Below are positions 1 through 10,848 of a DNA stretch of 64,000 nt, piece by piece. The stretch spans positions 1,708,001-1,772,000 of the forward strand of contig CM061243.1 in assembly GCA_030848705.1 (NCBI GenBank), read 5' to 3'. Both the position numbers and the translations under genes were made by a program. Under the pieces are notes generated by a model that was not told the DNA's origin, did not search any database, and saw only the letters and a list, made by a program, of their open reading frames with translations. Numbering within the stretch: position 1 is the first letter of the stretch; every line of letters starts with the position of its first letter. The stretch comes from Heracleum sosnowskyi (taxonomy: Eukaryota; Streptophyta; Magnoliopsida; Apiales; Apiaceae).

Positions 1-1331
1 TACTGACAGGAGCATCAGTAGCAGAGCTGTTGTGAAGTGAGGTGTGTAGAGCATCAACAGCATCAAAATGAGAGTAGAGAGTGGACTTTCTTAATCTTTG
101 CCTTTTGGAAGATGGTGATGAACCAGATGCCACGACCTCAGGAGATATTTTGAATATCGATGACAATGGAACATTATCATCATCACTATCAGAATCAGTA
201 TCAACAACAGTTGTATGCTTTCTTCGTGAGACTAAAATTTTGGATGCTATACCAACTGGTTGACTTCCTTGTTTCTCCAGAGTATCAGTGTGGGAATGTA
301 ACAAGGTCCTTGATCCAGACGACTGAGAATGTCGTACTGATTTGGCTAACCTTGTGTGTTTTACAACTGATTGCTGTTGAGAGCCATCAGAGGTGGGATT
401 TGAGTGTGTAGGAATCTGTTTAGGTTTTGTACTTGGGTTAGATCCAGAGGGGGTAGCAACAACAGGCCTCTGAATCAGAGTACGAGGATCTAAGCCATAA
501 ACAGTAGGCAATCTCTGTCGAAGAAGTTGCCTGACCTGTTCAGGATATACTACATCACCCTGAAACATTTGTTTTCCCTTTAACATGTACTCCTGAAAGG
601 ATCTAGGAGTATTCTGAAACACAGGCAACAAGCAGTCATCTTGAAAAACAACATTAGGACATAGGTATGTAAAAATCAAATGCAGGAAACGACCAAAGTA
701 GACAGTTTCCCGATTCTCAGTTATTCTACTACCTATGGAATCAATTAGCATACTAGCAATATTAAAATCAGATCCATAGATTAGAGAGTACCCAATGTTT
801 TGAGTTGCTTGAGTGAGAGCATCAAAGTTGGAGCTCTTGTTCATGAAGCACTTACCTATGGAATCAAAGAAAAAAATTCCATTCTTGACGAAGCTTCGTC
901 CTGACCAATCGACCCATTCTGGTCATATCACCATTGTAGCCAATTTTGGTGAAAAACTCCCTAAGCACCGCCTCCGAAAAGAAAGAAGTAAAGGATGTAG
1001 GGCTACCCAGGTGCAAAGCTCTTTGAACAGTAGTGGGAGTAACCTCATAGAGATCATTCCTGTAGGAAAAGGTAAGACCAGGCTGAGCATTAGAGGTACC
1101 TGGAGTATATGTTGCAGTACTCCAAATCTGCATCACTGCCTGTGCAGAGATTGCCTTGGGTTCCGTTAGAGCAAACCCAATTGAGCTAGAAGCCAAAAAA
1201 TCCTGAATGAGATGAAATTCAGATGGGGCTTTTGACTTGTCCAGAATAGCAGAGTAATTGTTGGTGACAAAAAGAACTCCATTATGGGTCAGATTCTTGT
1301 TTGTAGGAGATGGGAAGTGAGTTGCTGCCAT
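1..1331 (-). pseudogene. Env-like third ORF of Sirevirus copy 1 (partial, frameshifted)
   Basis: The ATG is at 1331-1329. The first 155 codons form a domain with FHLIQDFLASSS, VMQIWSTATY and a conserved KIGYNGD segment. It is clearly homologous to the ORF at 23068-24138 in Sirevirus copy 2 (QEWNFF and related motifs shared). Reading stops at 864 because of one extra T on the coding strand, in a run of seven (plus strand A870-876). The reading frame resumes beyond it and stays open to base 1, giving a Ser/Thr/Asp-rich, probably disordered tail. In Sireviruses such an ORF after pol is called env-like; its function is not established. The same N-terminal domain is common in asterid databases under unrelated enzyme names. 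No signal peptide is visible. Confidence 0.7.
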
Positions 1332-1785
1332 TGTTGAGAGAAAAATACAGAGAGAATAGTATAGATAGTCAACAATGATAATAAGATGGAAACGAAACAA
1401 ATCTTTTGAGAAAAATTAGCAACACAGTATCTCCGAAAAACCAGACTAATGATGACTATTAGACAGGTATCGTGTAAAAAATGGGTTGTCACGATTTCCA
1501 AGGACGCGTGATAAGTGGGCTATACACAACGGTTGTATATACCAGCGCGTAAGTGACACGCGAGGAACCACCTGGCATCACATAAGGCACTCAAAATATC
1601 CGCTTATTGGTTATGTTAAAAAAATCAATAATAATAAAATTATCGATTTTAATATTTCAAAAACATAATAACAAAGTACGAAGAAGCTCAACAGTCAAAA
1701 GAATAATGACTGTCTTGAAACTCCGCACTTTACTATCCCCATAGCGTCGAGCCAAACAAAACCTTTCAGTTGCCCTGTTGGATGC

Positions 1786-1793
1786 TATAAAAG
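1786..1793 (+). promoter_or_regulatory. TATA box of a possible antisense promoter
   Basis: TATAAAAG stands 58 bp before the ATG at 1844, on the strand opposite to the retrotransposon genes. The spacing fits a TATA box with a short leader. The bases 1432-1785 upstream hold no other recognisable gene. Confidence 0.35.
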
Positions 1794-1843
1794 CTGGAGC
1801 ATTGGAACAATCAGGTAATTCATAAAAAATACCATATATCAAA

Positions 1844-2242
1844 ATGGCAGGAACCTTTGAATTCATGGATGTAGAAGCATTCTTGAATATGAACTGGCGT
1901 CAACAAGCAAACTATATTATTGATGAGTTTCTTGTTTTGTCATTTCTGAACGATGAAGGTCTCATTGCTGATGATGAGATAGCTGAGGGTCCTATCTCCA
2001 ATCCCTATGTGCACATCATACGTCCTGGGCCATATGATGTGCCCATCCTTGCAGATGATCACGCTGTGGAGATTTGTATGATGCTCTTTCATCAGAGCTA
2101 CTTGACGGGTTCAGAGGAGGAGCTCTTCTTGGAATCCTGCAAGCTGCAAGAAGGAAAGAGAAGTCGAGAGGATGATGATGATGATTCAACATCAGGAGGT
2201 TGTCAAGCCCTGGAGATCCCAGATGGTATTATGACCAGTTGA
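1844..2242 (+). CDS. Unrecognised acidic 132-aa protein encoded antisense inside Sirevirus copy 1
   Basis: An ATG-initiated ORF of 132 codons lies between pol and the env-like gene, on the opposite strand. The product is strongly acidic. It has a structured-looking N-terminal part (WRQQANYIIDEF, PYVHIIRPGPYDVPIL, AVEICMMLFHQSY) and a tail with KRSREDDDDD, which could act as a basic-acidic localisation patch. I do not recognise the family. Sirevirus copy 2 has only about 0.3 kb between pol and its env-like gene, so this ORF sits in roughly 1.3 kb of extra DNA. A TATA box lies 58 bp upstream. Antisense accessory genes are known in plant LTR elements, mostly Tat/Ogre; one in a Sirevirus would be less usual. 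It could also be a captured host exon. Confidence 0.5.
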   Translation: MAGTFEFMDVEAFLNMNWRQQANYIIDEFLVLSFLNDEGLIADDEIAEGPISNPYVHIIRPGPYDVPILADDHAVEICMMLFHQSYLTGSEEELFLESCKLQEGKRSREDDDDDSTSGGCQALEIPDGIMTS

Positions 2243-2760
2243 ACGGACAAGTAGTGATCATCAGAGGCAAGAGAACACAATAGCTTCTGGCTCTAGCTCT
2301 TCTGCCTCTGATGAAGATTGTCCTGGTTAAATAGATCATCTCATTGTAGACATAGTGAGTAGAGTTGAGCAGAAAGATTAGCTAGATAAGTGTATGAGAT
2401 TATATGAATGTAAAGATAATTTGAATCAATTAATGAAAAAGATCCATTATTTTGCTTTACATATCAGTATAAATGTTATGATGAATGCATAATCATGAAT
2501 GAATTATCAGAACTACAGTCATCAGTAGCTCATAATAATTGCAAAGTGAAAGAAATGATATCACTTTAAATAATAAACTAACATACTCATCAGTATCTCA
2601 TAATAAGTGCAAAGTGAAAGAAAAGATATCACTTTAAACAATAAACTAACATACTCATCAATGCCACTAGTCACCATCAGGATTTAGCACAAATACTCCT
2701 TATCAGTAGTGGTATCAGTATCAACCATCAGTAGCAACAATCAGTATCAAGTATCAGGAG
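2243..2760. other. Non-coding spacer between antisense ORF and pol, with a 68-bp direct repeat
   Basis: No ORF is supported here. Bases 2521-2656 are two tandem 68-bp units, each with AAAGTGAAAGAAA and ATATCACTTTAAA. Bases 2657-2758 are rich in the word ATCAGTA (for example 2701-2758), which also recurs in this element's coding parts. Confidence 0.6.
2521..2656. repeat. Two 68-bp tandem direct repeats
   Basis: The unit starting at 2521 (ATCAGTAGCTCATAATAA) repeats at 2589 (ATCAGTATCTCATAATAA) with a few substitutions. A third start (ATCAATG) is truncated at 2657. Confidence 0.75.
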
Positions 2761-4314
2761 TTACGCGCTTGTAATCATTCCAAGTTCATTCACGAGTCTA
2801 GTAAAGACTGCCTCTGCCAGAGGCTTCGTGAATATATCAGCCAGTTGTTGATCTGTGGGAACGAAGTGAAGTTCAATCGTTCCTTCCATTACATGTTCAC
2901 GAATAAAGTGATACCTGATACTGATATGTTTTGTAAGCGAGTGTTGGACTGGATTTCCTGTCATTGCAATAGCACTTTGATTATCACAATAAATAGGAAT
3001 TTTAGAAAAGTGCAAACCGTAATCCAGCAGTTGATTTTTCATCCATAAAATCTGAGCACAGCAGCTTCCCGCAGCTATGTATTCAGCTTCTGCTGTCGAG
3101 GTAGAAATAGACTTCTGCTTCTTGCTGAACCATGAAACCAGTCGACCACCTAAAAATTGACAGCTACCAGAAGTGCTCTTCCTGTCAATCTTACAGCCAG
3201 CAAAATCAGCATCAGAGTATCCTATCAGTGTGAAGTCTGATGCTCTGGGATACCATAAACCAAGATTTGGTGTCCCTTTTAGGTATCGAAATATCCTCTT
3301 TACAGCTATCAGATGCGGTTCTCGTGGTTGAGACTGAAATCTTGCACAGAGACAAGTTGAAAACATTATGTCAGGTCTACTGGCAGTGAGATAGAGGAGA
3401 GAACCAATCATTCCTCTATAGCTTGTGATATCCACTTCAATTCCTTCCTTAGAGTCAAGCTTAGTTGCAGTAGCCATGGGAGTACTAGCAGGAGTACTGT
3501 CTTGCATGTTGAATTTCTTAAGCAGATTTCTGGTGTACTTGGATTGATTGATAAAAATCCCTTCATCTGTTTGCTTTACTTGCAACCCCAGAAAATAGCT
3601 CATTTCTCCCATCATACTCATCTGATATCTGGACTGCATTAACTTAGCGAACTTCTGACACATTGTAGCATTAGTAGATCCAAAGATTATGTCATCAACA
3701 TATATTTGAATCAGGAGCAAGTCCTTGCCTTTTTGAATGTAGAACAAGGTTTTATCAATAGTGCCTCGTGTGAACCCACTATCAAGAAGAAACTGAGTTA
3801 GTGTTTCATACCAGGCCCTTGGAGCTTGCTTGAGGCCATAAAGAGCTTTATCCAGTCTATACACATTATCTGGATATTTAGGATCAATAAAGCCTGGAGG
3901 TTGTTCAACATAAACTTCTTCCTCCAATTCTCCATTTAAGAAGGCACTCTTAACATCCATCTGAAAGACCTTGAATTTCATGTGAGCAGCATATGCTAGA
4001 AATATTCTGATGGCCTCCAATCTGGCAACCGGAGCAAATGTTTCATCATAATCAATGCCTTCTTGCTGAGAATACCCTTTTGCGACAAGTCTGGCCTTGT
4101 TTCTTGTAATTGCTCCATCAGAATCAGTTTTGTTTCTGAACACCCATTTAGTGCCCACAATAGATCTGTTTTTGGGTCGTGGAACAAGTTGCCAGACTTC
4201 ATTTCTTTCAAACTCATTTAGTTCTTCTTGCATCGCAGTTACCCAGTCAGCATCTTTCAAGGCATCTTCAATTTTCTTTGGTTCTTCCTGTGAGAAAAAT
4301 TGTGAAATAGACAC
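2761..4314 (-). pseudogene. Reverse transcriptase-RNase H part of pol, Sirevirus copy 1
   Basis: This open frame encodes a Ty1/copia reverse transcriptase followed by RNase H. RT motifs include FAPVARLEAIR, MDVKSAFLNGELEEE, ALYGLKQAPRAWYE and the catalytic YVDDIIFGST. RNase H shows GYSDADFAGCKID, STAEAEYIAAG and YCDNQSAIA, followed by a copia-type C-terminal tail. The enzyme would copy genomic RNA into DNA in cytoplasmic virus-like particles. All key residues look intact. The frame is separated from the protease-integrase frame by a one-base frameshift in a run of T residues near 4300, just before the EEPKKIEDALKDADW segment, so the polyprotein is broken. The near twin is at 24442-25968. Confidence 0.9.
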
Positions 4315-6029
4315 TCATTCTGAGTTGCATTCCTCGTTTGAACACCGACATCAGGATCTCCAATAATGAGATCGGGAGGATGCGCTTGTGTCCACTTTCT
4401 TGCTGATGGTAACATGGTTCTTGAACTTGATGCTCCCCCTGCATCCATGTCTTCCTCAAAAGAACTACCTTGAGTTGTATGCGAAGCTCCCCCTGGATTA
4501 GTGTCTGGAAAAGATCCATTTGAATCAGAATTACTCTGATGGCTGTCACTTGATGTACTGTCAGTACTGGCATCAGTGCTGTTATCAGTACTTCCATCAG
4601 TATCTGGAGAAGAGTTGTTTTCAAGAGGTTCATTATTTGTAATATTATCAGTAGGCTCCCCCTCAATGGCATCACTACTGATTTCAGCTTCTAGTTCATC
4701 TCCAAAGATCAATTCCTCATGAGTATCTTCATTAATCCCAGTGATTTTCCTGTCATCAAACGATACATTTACTGAGACATTCGCAATCTTAGTTCTCAGA
4801 TTGTATACCTTGAAAGCTTTTGTTGTGTCAGGATATCCAATAAAAATTCCTTCATCTGCTTTTGCTTCAAATTTTCCAAGCTTTTCTGGGTGAGGTCGTA
4901 AAATGAAGCATTTGCACCCAAACACATGCAAGTGTTTCAGGCTTGGTTTCTTCCCTTTAATCATCTGATATGGAGTCTTGCCATGTCTTGTGATCAGAGT
5001 ACAGTTCTGAGTATAGCATGCAGTGTTAATAGCCTCTGCCCAAAAGTAAGTTGGGAGCTTTGCTTCTGCCAGCAATGTTCTTCCTGCTTCAATTAAAGTT
5101 CTGTTTTTCCTTTCGACTACTCCATTTTGTTGAGGAGTACCAGGAGCAGAGAATTGCTGTACAATTCCTTTTGATTTGCAGAAATCTTCCATTTTTGAAT
5201 TTTTAAACTCAGTTCCATTATCACTGCGAAGAACTTTGACTCTGTTACTTGATTCATTTTCTAGCAACTTGACATGTTCTATCAGAATCTCTGGTGTTTC
5301 ACTTTTTTTATGTAGAAAGTATACCCATGTAAACCTTGTATACTCATCAACAATCACTAGAGTGTATCTTTTCTTGTTGATAGACATCACATTCACTGGA
5401 CCAAATAGATCCAGATGCAGCAGGTGATAAGCCGTGTCTATTGAGTGTTCTGAAATACTTTTGAAGCTGATTCTCTTTTGCTTTGACTTTTGACAGGCGT
5501 CACAGAGTCCATCAGAAGAGTACATTGCTTTTGGTAGACCTCTCACCAAATCTTTTCTTACTAACTCATTGATGTTGTTGAAATTCAAATGAGAGAGCTT
5601 CTTGTGCCAGTTCCAACTTTCATCTACTGATGCTTTTGACAACAGACACGTCATTTTCCCATCAGTAGCAGATTGTAAGTTGGCTTCATAGATGTTACCA
5701 CGTCTATAACCCATAAGAATCACTTTTCCATCTTTCTTACTAGTTATTTCACAGTGAGATTCATAAAAATTGACATGGTAGCCTTTATCTGTAATTTGAC
5801 TAATGCTTAAGAGATTATGCTTCAGTCCTTCTACGAGAGCTACGTTTTGAATGATGACATTTCCAATCATAATATTGCCATATCCTAAGGTGTGTCCTAT
5901 GTTGCCATCTCCATAGGAAACCTTTGGGCCAACTTTCTTCTCAAACTCTGACAGCAGGGACTTATTTCCTGTCATATGTCCTGAACATCCACTATCCAGA
6001 ACCAAAACATTTTTTCTGTTGCCCTGCAA
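4257..6029 (-). pseudogene. Protease-integrase part of pol, Sirevirus copy 1
   Basis: The frame opens directly after the gag stop without an ATG. Residues about 9-20 hold the aspartic protease core LVLDSGCSGHM. Next come the integrase zinc-binding region (HKKLSHLNF, then CDACQKSKQ) and the DDE core, with LDLFGPVN, LRSDNGTEFKN and NGVVERKNRTL. About 130 residues of Thr/Asp/Ser-rich linker lead towards the RT. Near residue 570 the frame shifts after CLFHNFS and reads a short false tail. In this copy gag and pol are in the same frame, separated by TGA codons and a short spacer ending TGATTGCAG. Confidence 0.88.
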
Positions 6030-6041
6030 TCAATATTTCAA

Positions 6042-8405
6042 TCAGTCAGAATTTTTAAGAACCCACACTTGTTGGGTCCTGTTTTTCAATTTCTTGTTAA
6101 GATTTGCAGCGGATTTTTTTCTTAAATCATGTTCAATTGAATTAACTCCACTTGAACTTGATTTAACAGAGTCTTTCTTAACATACACATTCTTAGTTAA
6201 CAAATACAATTTATCACAAAAATTTGTACCTTTATTAAATTTAGGCAAAGGAACATAATTGTCATGGTACAAATTGTGATAACTAGTACATGTGTAAACT
6301 GAATGCCATTTGCTACCACAGTGAGAACAAGGATTCTGTGGTTTGTAATTAACATTTCTACTCCTAACATCAGAAATAGAAATTTCAACTCTCCTCTTTT
6401 TATTCTTCCTGCAATCAATGGCAAGATGATTAGTATTCCCACAGGTATGACATGTCTTTCTTGGAGCATTGGGAACATATTTATAATTGTTCGACTTGTC
6501 TATACCTACTTTTCCATTCCTATGCCTTTTAGGAATCTTCTCATTTTTCTTACCAGTTACTGCATTGATTTTTTTCTTTAATTTACCAGAGGAGAGATAT
6601 CCTAAGTTCTTTTCTTTTGTGATTCTTTTCTGAACAGTCTCAGTGCATATTTTAACATCAATCTTACTAGAGGTTTTAGTATTGACACTTGAACAAGGAG
6701 CAACAGAAGATTCAATTTCTGTATTTGAGTTAATTTCTGTATCAGAAACAATTTCTATTTCTTTTTCAGAAATTAATTCAGTATTGGAACTTGAACCTTT
6801 CTCAAAGATAGAATTGACTTTCATATCACTCGCAGGAACAAATTTTATGTGAGTGGACAGACTTATTTTTTCATCTTCTTTTGCCTTATTCTTCTTATAT
6901 CCAAGACACTTTTTCCAGTTTCTATCATTTATAAGTAAATGAGTCTGTTTACCAGAATGAGTCCACACTCTTATTTGTTCTCGTTCTTTCCTTAACTCTT
7001 TTTCTAGAGATTCTATCTTTAACATCTGTTCTATTTCTATCCCTTTGAGTTTCTCACACAAGTTTTGAGTATTTTTTAAAATGACCAACTCAGTCTCTAA
7101 ATACTCATTTCTTTCCTTTAAATCAGCTGACTCATTTAAAATTCTGATGTTCTCCTTAGATTGATTATTATAGCTAATATGCAGATTCCTAAGGAAAGAC
7201 TTTAATTCACATATGTTATCAGTATCAAAAGCATAAGCAGTTTTAGGTACCTTATCAGATGCTTCTTCAATTTCAGCCATCAATGCATAGTTTGTTTCTT
7301 CTTCTTCTTCTTCAGAATCAGAGGAATCCATCCATCCTTTGTTTGTCATAACAAGCGCCTTTCCAGTTGATTTTCCAACTTTGGGTTTCTTGCATTCAGT
7401 TGCATAGTGACCCATCTTGTCGCAATTGAAGCATTTAATCTTAGAGAGATCAACTTTCTTCTGTTTACCTTTCCTGTCAGAATATTGATCTCCTTTTGAC
7501 TTTCTTCCATCCTTCCTAAATTTGCCCTGCTTCATTCTTCTGAAACCTTTCACCATCATGGCCATCATCTGCACTAGTTCTTTGTCAGAGTCATCATCTG
7601 ATTCCTCATCCGTACTGTCATCAGTATCAGCATCAGTGTCTGACTTTATTACTACATGAGCTTTAGCCTTCATTTTTCCTTGGTGCACACGTCTTTCCTT
7701 TGATTCCACTTTCAAAGCCACAGTTTTAGGCTTTGATCTTGTACCTTCCTTTTGCTTGATCTCTAGATCATATGTCTTCAACATTCCATAGATTTCATCA
7801 AGAGTCATCAAGTTCATCCTATAAGTGTGCCTTATAAGATTCTGTTGAGTTATCCATTCCATGGGTAAGGATCTTAAGAACTTGACATTTGAGTCTTCAA
7901 CATCATATACCTTTCCCACCAACGATAATTCATTTAGCAAGGTAAGAAATCTATCATAGATTCTAGTAATGTCCTCATCATGCTTTGCCTCGAACTGCTC
8001 ATATTCTTGAATGAGAATGCCCCTTCTATTTTTCTTGATTTCTTCAGTTCCTTGGCATTGAACTTCCAAGGCATCCCATATTTCTTTAGCAGTCTTACAT
8101 GCAATAACTCTGTTAGATAAAACAGTATCTAAACCATTATGTAAGATATTTCTAACCTTTGCATCTTTGATTATTTGAGTTTTATCCTCAGGAGTCCATT
8201 CACTCTTTTTCTTTGGTGCCAGTCCTGCAGGTGTTGTCTCGGTTGCTGCGACTGGTTCAGTTGGGATAAATGGTCCGTTGCTTATCCTGTCTATGTAATC
8301 GGGATCTGAAGCTTCAAGATACATAAGCATTTTCACCTTTCATGTTGAAAACTCTGTTTTCTTCAACATCGGAATTTTCATGGTTTCATATCTGTTCCCC
8401 GACAT
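6042..8405 (-). pseudogene. gag of Sirevirus copy 1, with an early stop
   Basis: This encodes the capsid and nucleocapsid precursor. The start ATG (8405-8403) is inferred from copy 2, which begins with a matching sequence. Codon 22 is TGA (8342-8340) where copy 2 has TGG, so a point mutation truncates the protein. The rest stays open for about 760 codons. Features are the capsid-like N-terminal part, an Asp/Ser-rich linker (DTDADTDDSTDEESDDDSD), a CCHC knuckle CFNCDKMGHYATEC, a long coiled-coil-like segment (ESLEKELRKEREQ), then two further knuckles (CHTCGNTNHLAIDC and CSHCGSKWHSVYTC). Three knuckles and a coiled coil are typical of Sirevirus gag. Confidence 0.88.
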
Positions 8406-8437
8406 TTCGATCGTTTCTGATTTGATAAATTATCAGT

Positions 8438-8451
8438 CTGCTCTGATACCA
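8438..8451 (-). other. Primer-binding site, initiator Met-tRNA type
   Basis: On the minus strand TGGTATCAGAGCAG starts 2 bases after the 5' LTR end. It matches the usual copia site complementary to the 3' end of initiator methionine tRNA. Confidence 0.85.
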
Positions 8452-8453
8452 AT

Positions 8454-8935
8454 TGTTACCCAGTATATGTCTATTACAGAAGGGGGGTTGAATGTAATTG
8501 TATGAAATAATCGAGTAGACAAAGATAAAAACAATCAATATCAGCTTTTATTAAACTTTATAAAAACTGATACAAACTCTCTCAAGAAACTATGAGTTCT
8601 TAAGAGCTGCTAGGTTTACAAAGATACTCGTGTTAAAGATATTACTTTCGTAAAACATATCCTGTGTTTATATATACACACAGCTACACATTTTGTTACA
8701 CAAGATAATCTACATTTAATTAAATTGATCTTCTTGTCGCTTATCTTCTGTAACAGCTTCTACAAGATATATCTTCATCATATCAATCCTTTCCTGAAAT
8801 CACGGAATAGTATCAATTACCAACAACCGACTTATCCTGCCACTGATGATGACATCATCAGACGTCATCTCCTGATGCTCTAAGTACTGATGTTATCCGA
8901 TCCTGATGCACTCATTAAATCTTCATTTCCCAACA
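8454..8935 (-). repeat. 5' LTR of Sirevirus copy 1
   Basis: The 482-bp LTR starts TGTTGGG and ends GGGTAACA on the minus strand. A TATA-like stretch (TATATATAAACAC) lies near 8668. The U3 part holds several ACTGATG/CCTGATG words and a GACGTC core near 8861. The 3' LTR partner is outside the window, so age cannot be read from LTR divergence. Confidence 0.85.
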
Positions 8936-9127
8936 TTGGTCGACAATGGAGCTTCAGTGGACATCTTGTTCCATGATGCTTTTATCAAGATGGGTTATAC
9001 TGACTCTCAGTTGACACCCTCAAATATGGCCATATACGGATTCAATGGAGTGGAGTCAAAGGTGGAAGGCACTATCCAACTCCCAATGACAATGGGCAAG
9101 GGTCGAATACATCTACTCAGATGTTGA
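8936..9127 (+). pseudogene. Aspartic protease N-terminal part of Tat-A, cut by Sirevirus copy 1
   Basis: The frame resumes at the Sirevirus LTR boundary with LVDNGASVDILF, the retropepsin active-site motif of Ty3/gypsy elements. The residues before LVD lie beyond the Sirevirus, left of the window. A frameshift near 9105-9125 separates it from the protease C-terminal half. Confidence 0.8.
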
Positions 9128-10848
9128 ACTTCATAGTTATAAAGGCAACTTCGACCTACAATGCAATCCTAGGTAGGACAGGTCTTCATGCGTTCAAGGC
9201 CGTTGCCTCATCTTATCATCTGAAAATCAAGTTCCCAACGAGGAATGGAATTGGTGAAGAACGAGGAGACCAAAAGATGGCTAGAAGTTGTTATGTAGCC
9301 GCGTTAAGGCCTGATGGAATCGGGGGGCAAGTTCTCCCAATTGAAGACATGGATATCAGTGACAATGAGGACCGAGAAGGGAAACCAGCTGAGGTCTACG
9401 TAGATGACATGTTAGTCAAGAGCCTCGATAAGGCCGATCACATTGAGCACCTCCGAGAGGAATTTGAAGTGCTAAGACACCACAAGATGATGTTGAATCC
9501 AACTAAGTGTGCCTTTGGTGTAGGCTCGGGAAAGTTTTTAGGCCTGATGGTTTCCAAGAGAGGAATCGAGGCTAATCCCGATAAAATCAAAGCAATTCTA
9601 GACATGGAACCACCACGGACTTTCAAAGATGTCCAGAAACTAACAGGGAGAGTGGCAGCATTGGGAAGATTCATCTCCAAGTCAGGAGAGAAGTGTTTAC
9701 CCTTCTTCAAAGCACTCAAGAAAGTGAAAAATTTTGAATGGACAACTGAAAGCCAAGAGGCCTTTGAGGCCCTGAAGAAATACATGGCTGAGGCACCACT
9801 GTTGGCAAAGCCCAAGCCAGGGGAAACTCTTTATTCGTACTTGGCTGTTTCTAACATAGCCCTTGGAGCCGTTTTGGTAAAGGAAGAATTGAAGGTTCAG
9901 AAACCCATTTACTACGTAAGAAAGATTCTACATGGGGCAGAAATAAACTACTCAATGATTGAGCAGTTTGCCTTAGCCTTGATAATGGCCTCAAGAAAGC
10001 TACGCCCGTATTTCCAGGCTCACAAGATAGAGGTCTTGACTGATCAACCTCTAAGAAACATCTTGCATAGCCCTCAAGTTAGTGGAAGACTGATCAAATG
10101 GGCCATTGAATTGGGAGAATTTGACATCAAGTATAAGCCTAGGACGGCCATAAAAGCTCAAGCACTTGCTGACTTCATGGTTGAATGCACCATTGACAAC
10201 CAAGAAGTCGGGGGGCAGGAAGTAATAGTGGAAAATGAGAAAGATCAAGAAATGGATTTCAAAGAATATTGGGTGCTCTATTTTGATGGAGCATCAAAAA
10301 CAAAATCAAGTGGAGCCGGTTTAGTGCTACAAAGTCCTGATGGATTCCTCATAGAGTATGCACTAAAACTTGACTTCCCAACGACAAACAATGAGGTTGA
10401 GTATGAAGCTCTGATAGCTGGCTTAGGGCTGACTGGAGCCTTGAGAGTTAAAACTCTTAAAGTATGTGGAGATTCGAGGCTAGTGGTTTCCCAAGTAAAT
10501 GGGGAATTTGAGGCCAGAGATGAAGTCATGGCCAAGTACTTAAAACTTGTCAAGGCCATCATGACTCAGTTCGATGAATGCTATGTAGAGCACGTTCCAA
10601 GGGAAGAGAACATGAAGGCTGATGCCTTATCTAAGTTTGCTTCTTCTGAAATTGAAAACTATGCAGGGAGTGTATACTTCCAAGTCTTGAAGACCCCAAG
10701 CATCAACGGAAAGTTGGTAGCACCCATTGATGTTGGCAGTTGTTGGATAGACCCCCATCAAAGCTCATCTGGAAACTGGGTGGCTACCCAACGACGCGTC
10801 AGAAGCACGAAAGCTATATGTGAGAGCATTAAGGTATGCCCTGATTGA
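9121..10848 (+). pseudogene. Tat-A pol: protease end, truncated RT, RNase H and second RNase H
   Basis: The frame begins with the protease C-terminus (NAILGRTGLHAF, then YHLKIKFPT). It jumps from an acidic linker straight to VYVDDMLVKS, the last catalytic motif of RT. The fingers and most of the palm, including the first catalytic Asp region, are absent. The RT thumb (NPTKCAFGVGSGKFLG), the first RNase H and a second archaeal-type RNase H follow. The second RNase H keeps YFDGAS, EVEYEALIAGL, GDSRLVV and NMKADALSK. The frame ends 29 bases into the integrase frame, a frameshift near 10820. The RT cannot be functional, although the second RNase H keeps its acidic residues. Confidence 0.87.

Larger units (their letters stand above)
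1..8935 (-). mobile_element. Sirevirus-type Ty1/copia retrotransposon, copy 1 (3' end off the window)
   Basis: A minus-strand element reads from its 5' LTR (8454-8935) through a Met-tRNA primer site, gag, protease-integrase-RT-RNase H and an env-like third gene. It leaves the window before its 3' LTR. Three zinc knuckles in gag, the order PR-IN-RT-RH and the extra gene after pol are the known hallmarks of the Sirevirus lineage. The LTR ends at 8935 (CAACA) and the next base resumes the protease reading frame of a Ty3/gypsy element, so this copy is inserted inside Tat-A. The expected 5-bp target copy on the right is TTGGT (8936-8940); its partner is outside the window. Gag has an early stop and pol and env-like each have a frameshift, so the copy is defective. 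Confidence 0.9.

Noticed and set aside
1..1331. True envelope glycoprotein
   Set aside because: No signal peptide, transmembrane segment or cysteine pattern is visible; the name env-like is positional.
5176..5427. Plus-strand ORFs opposite Sirevirus and copia pol (for example 4097-4366, 44309-44707, 50575-50973)
   Set aside because: Shadow frames of strongly conserved minus-strand genes.
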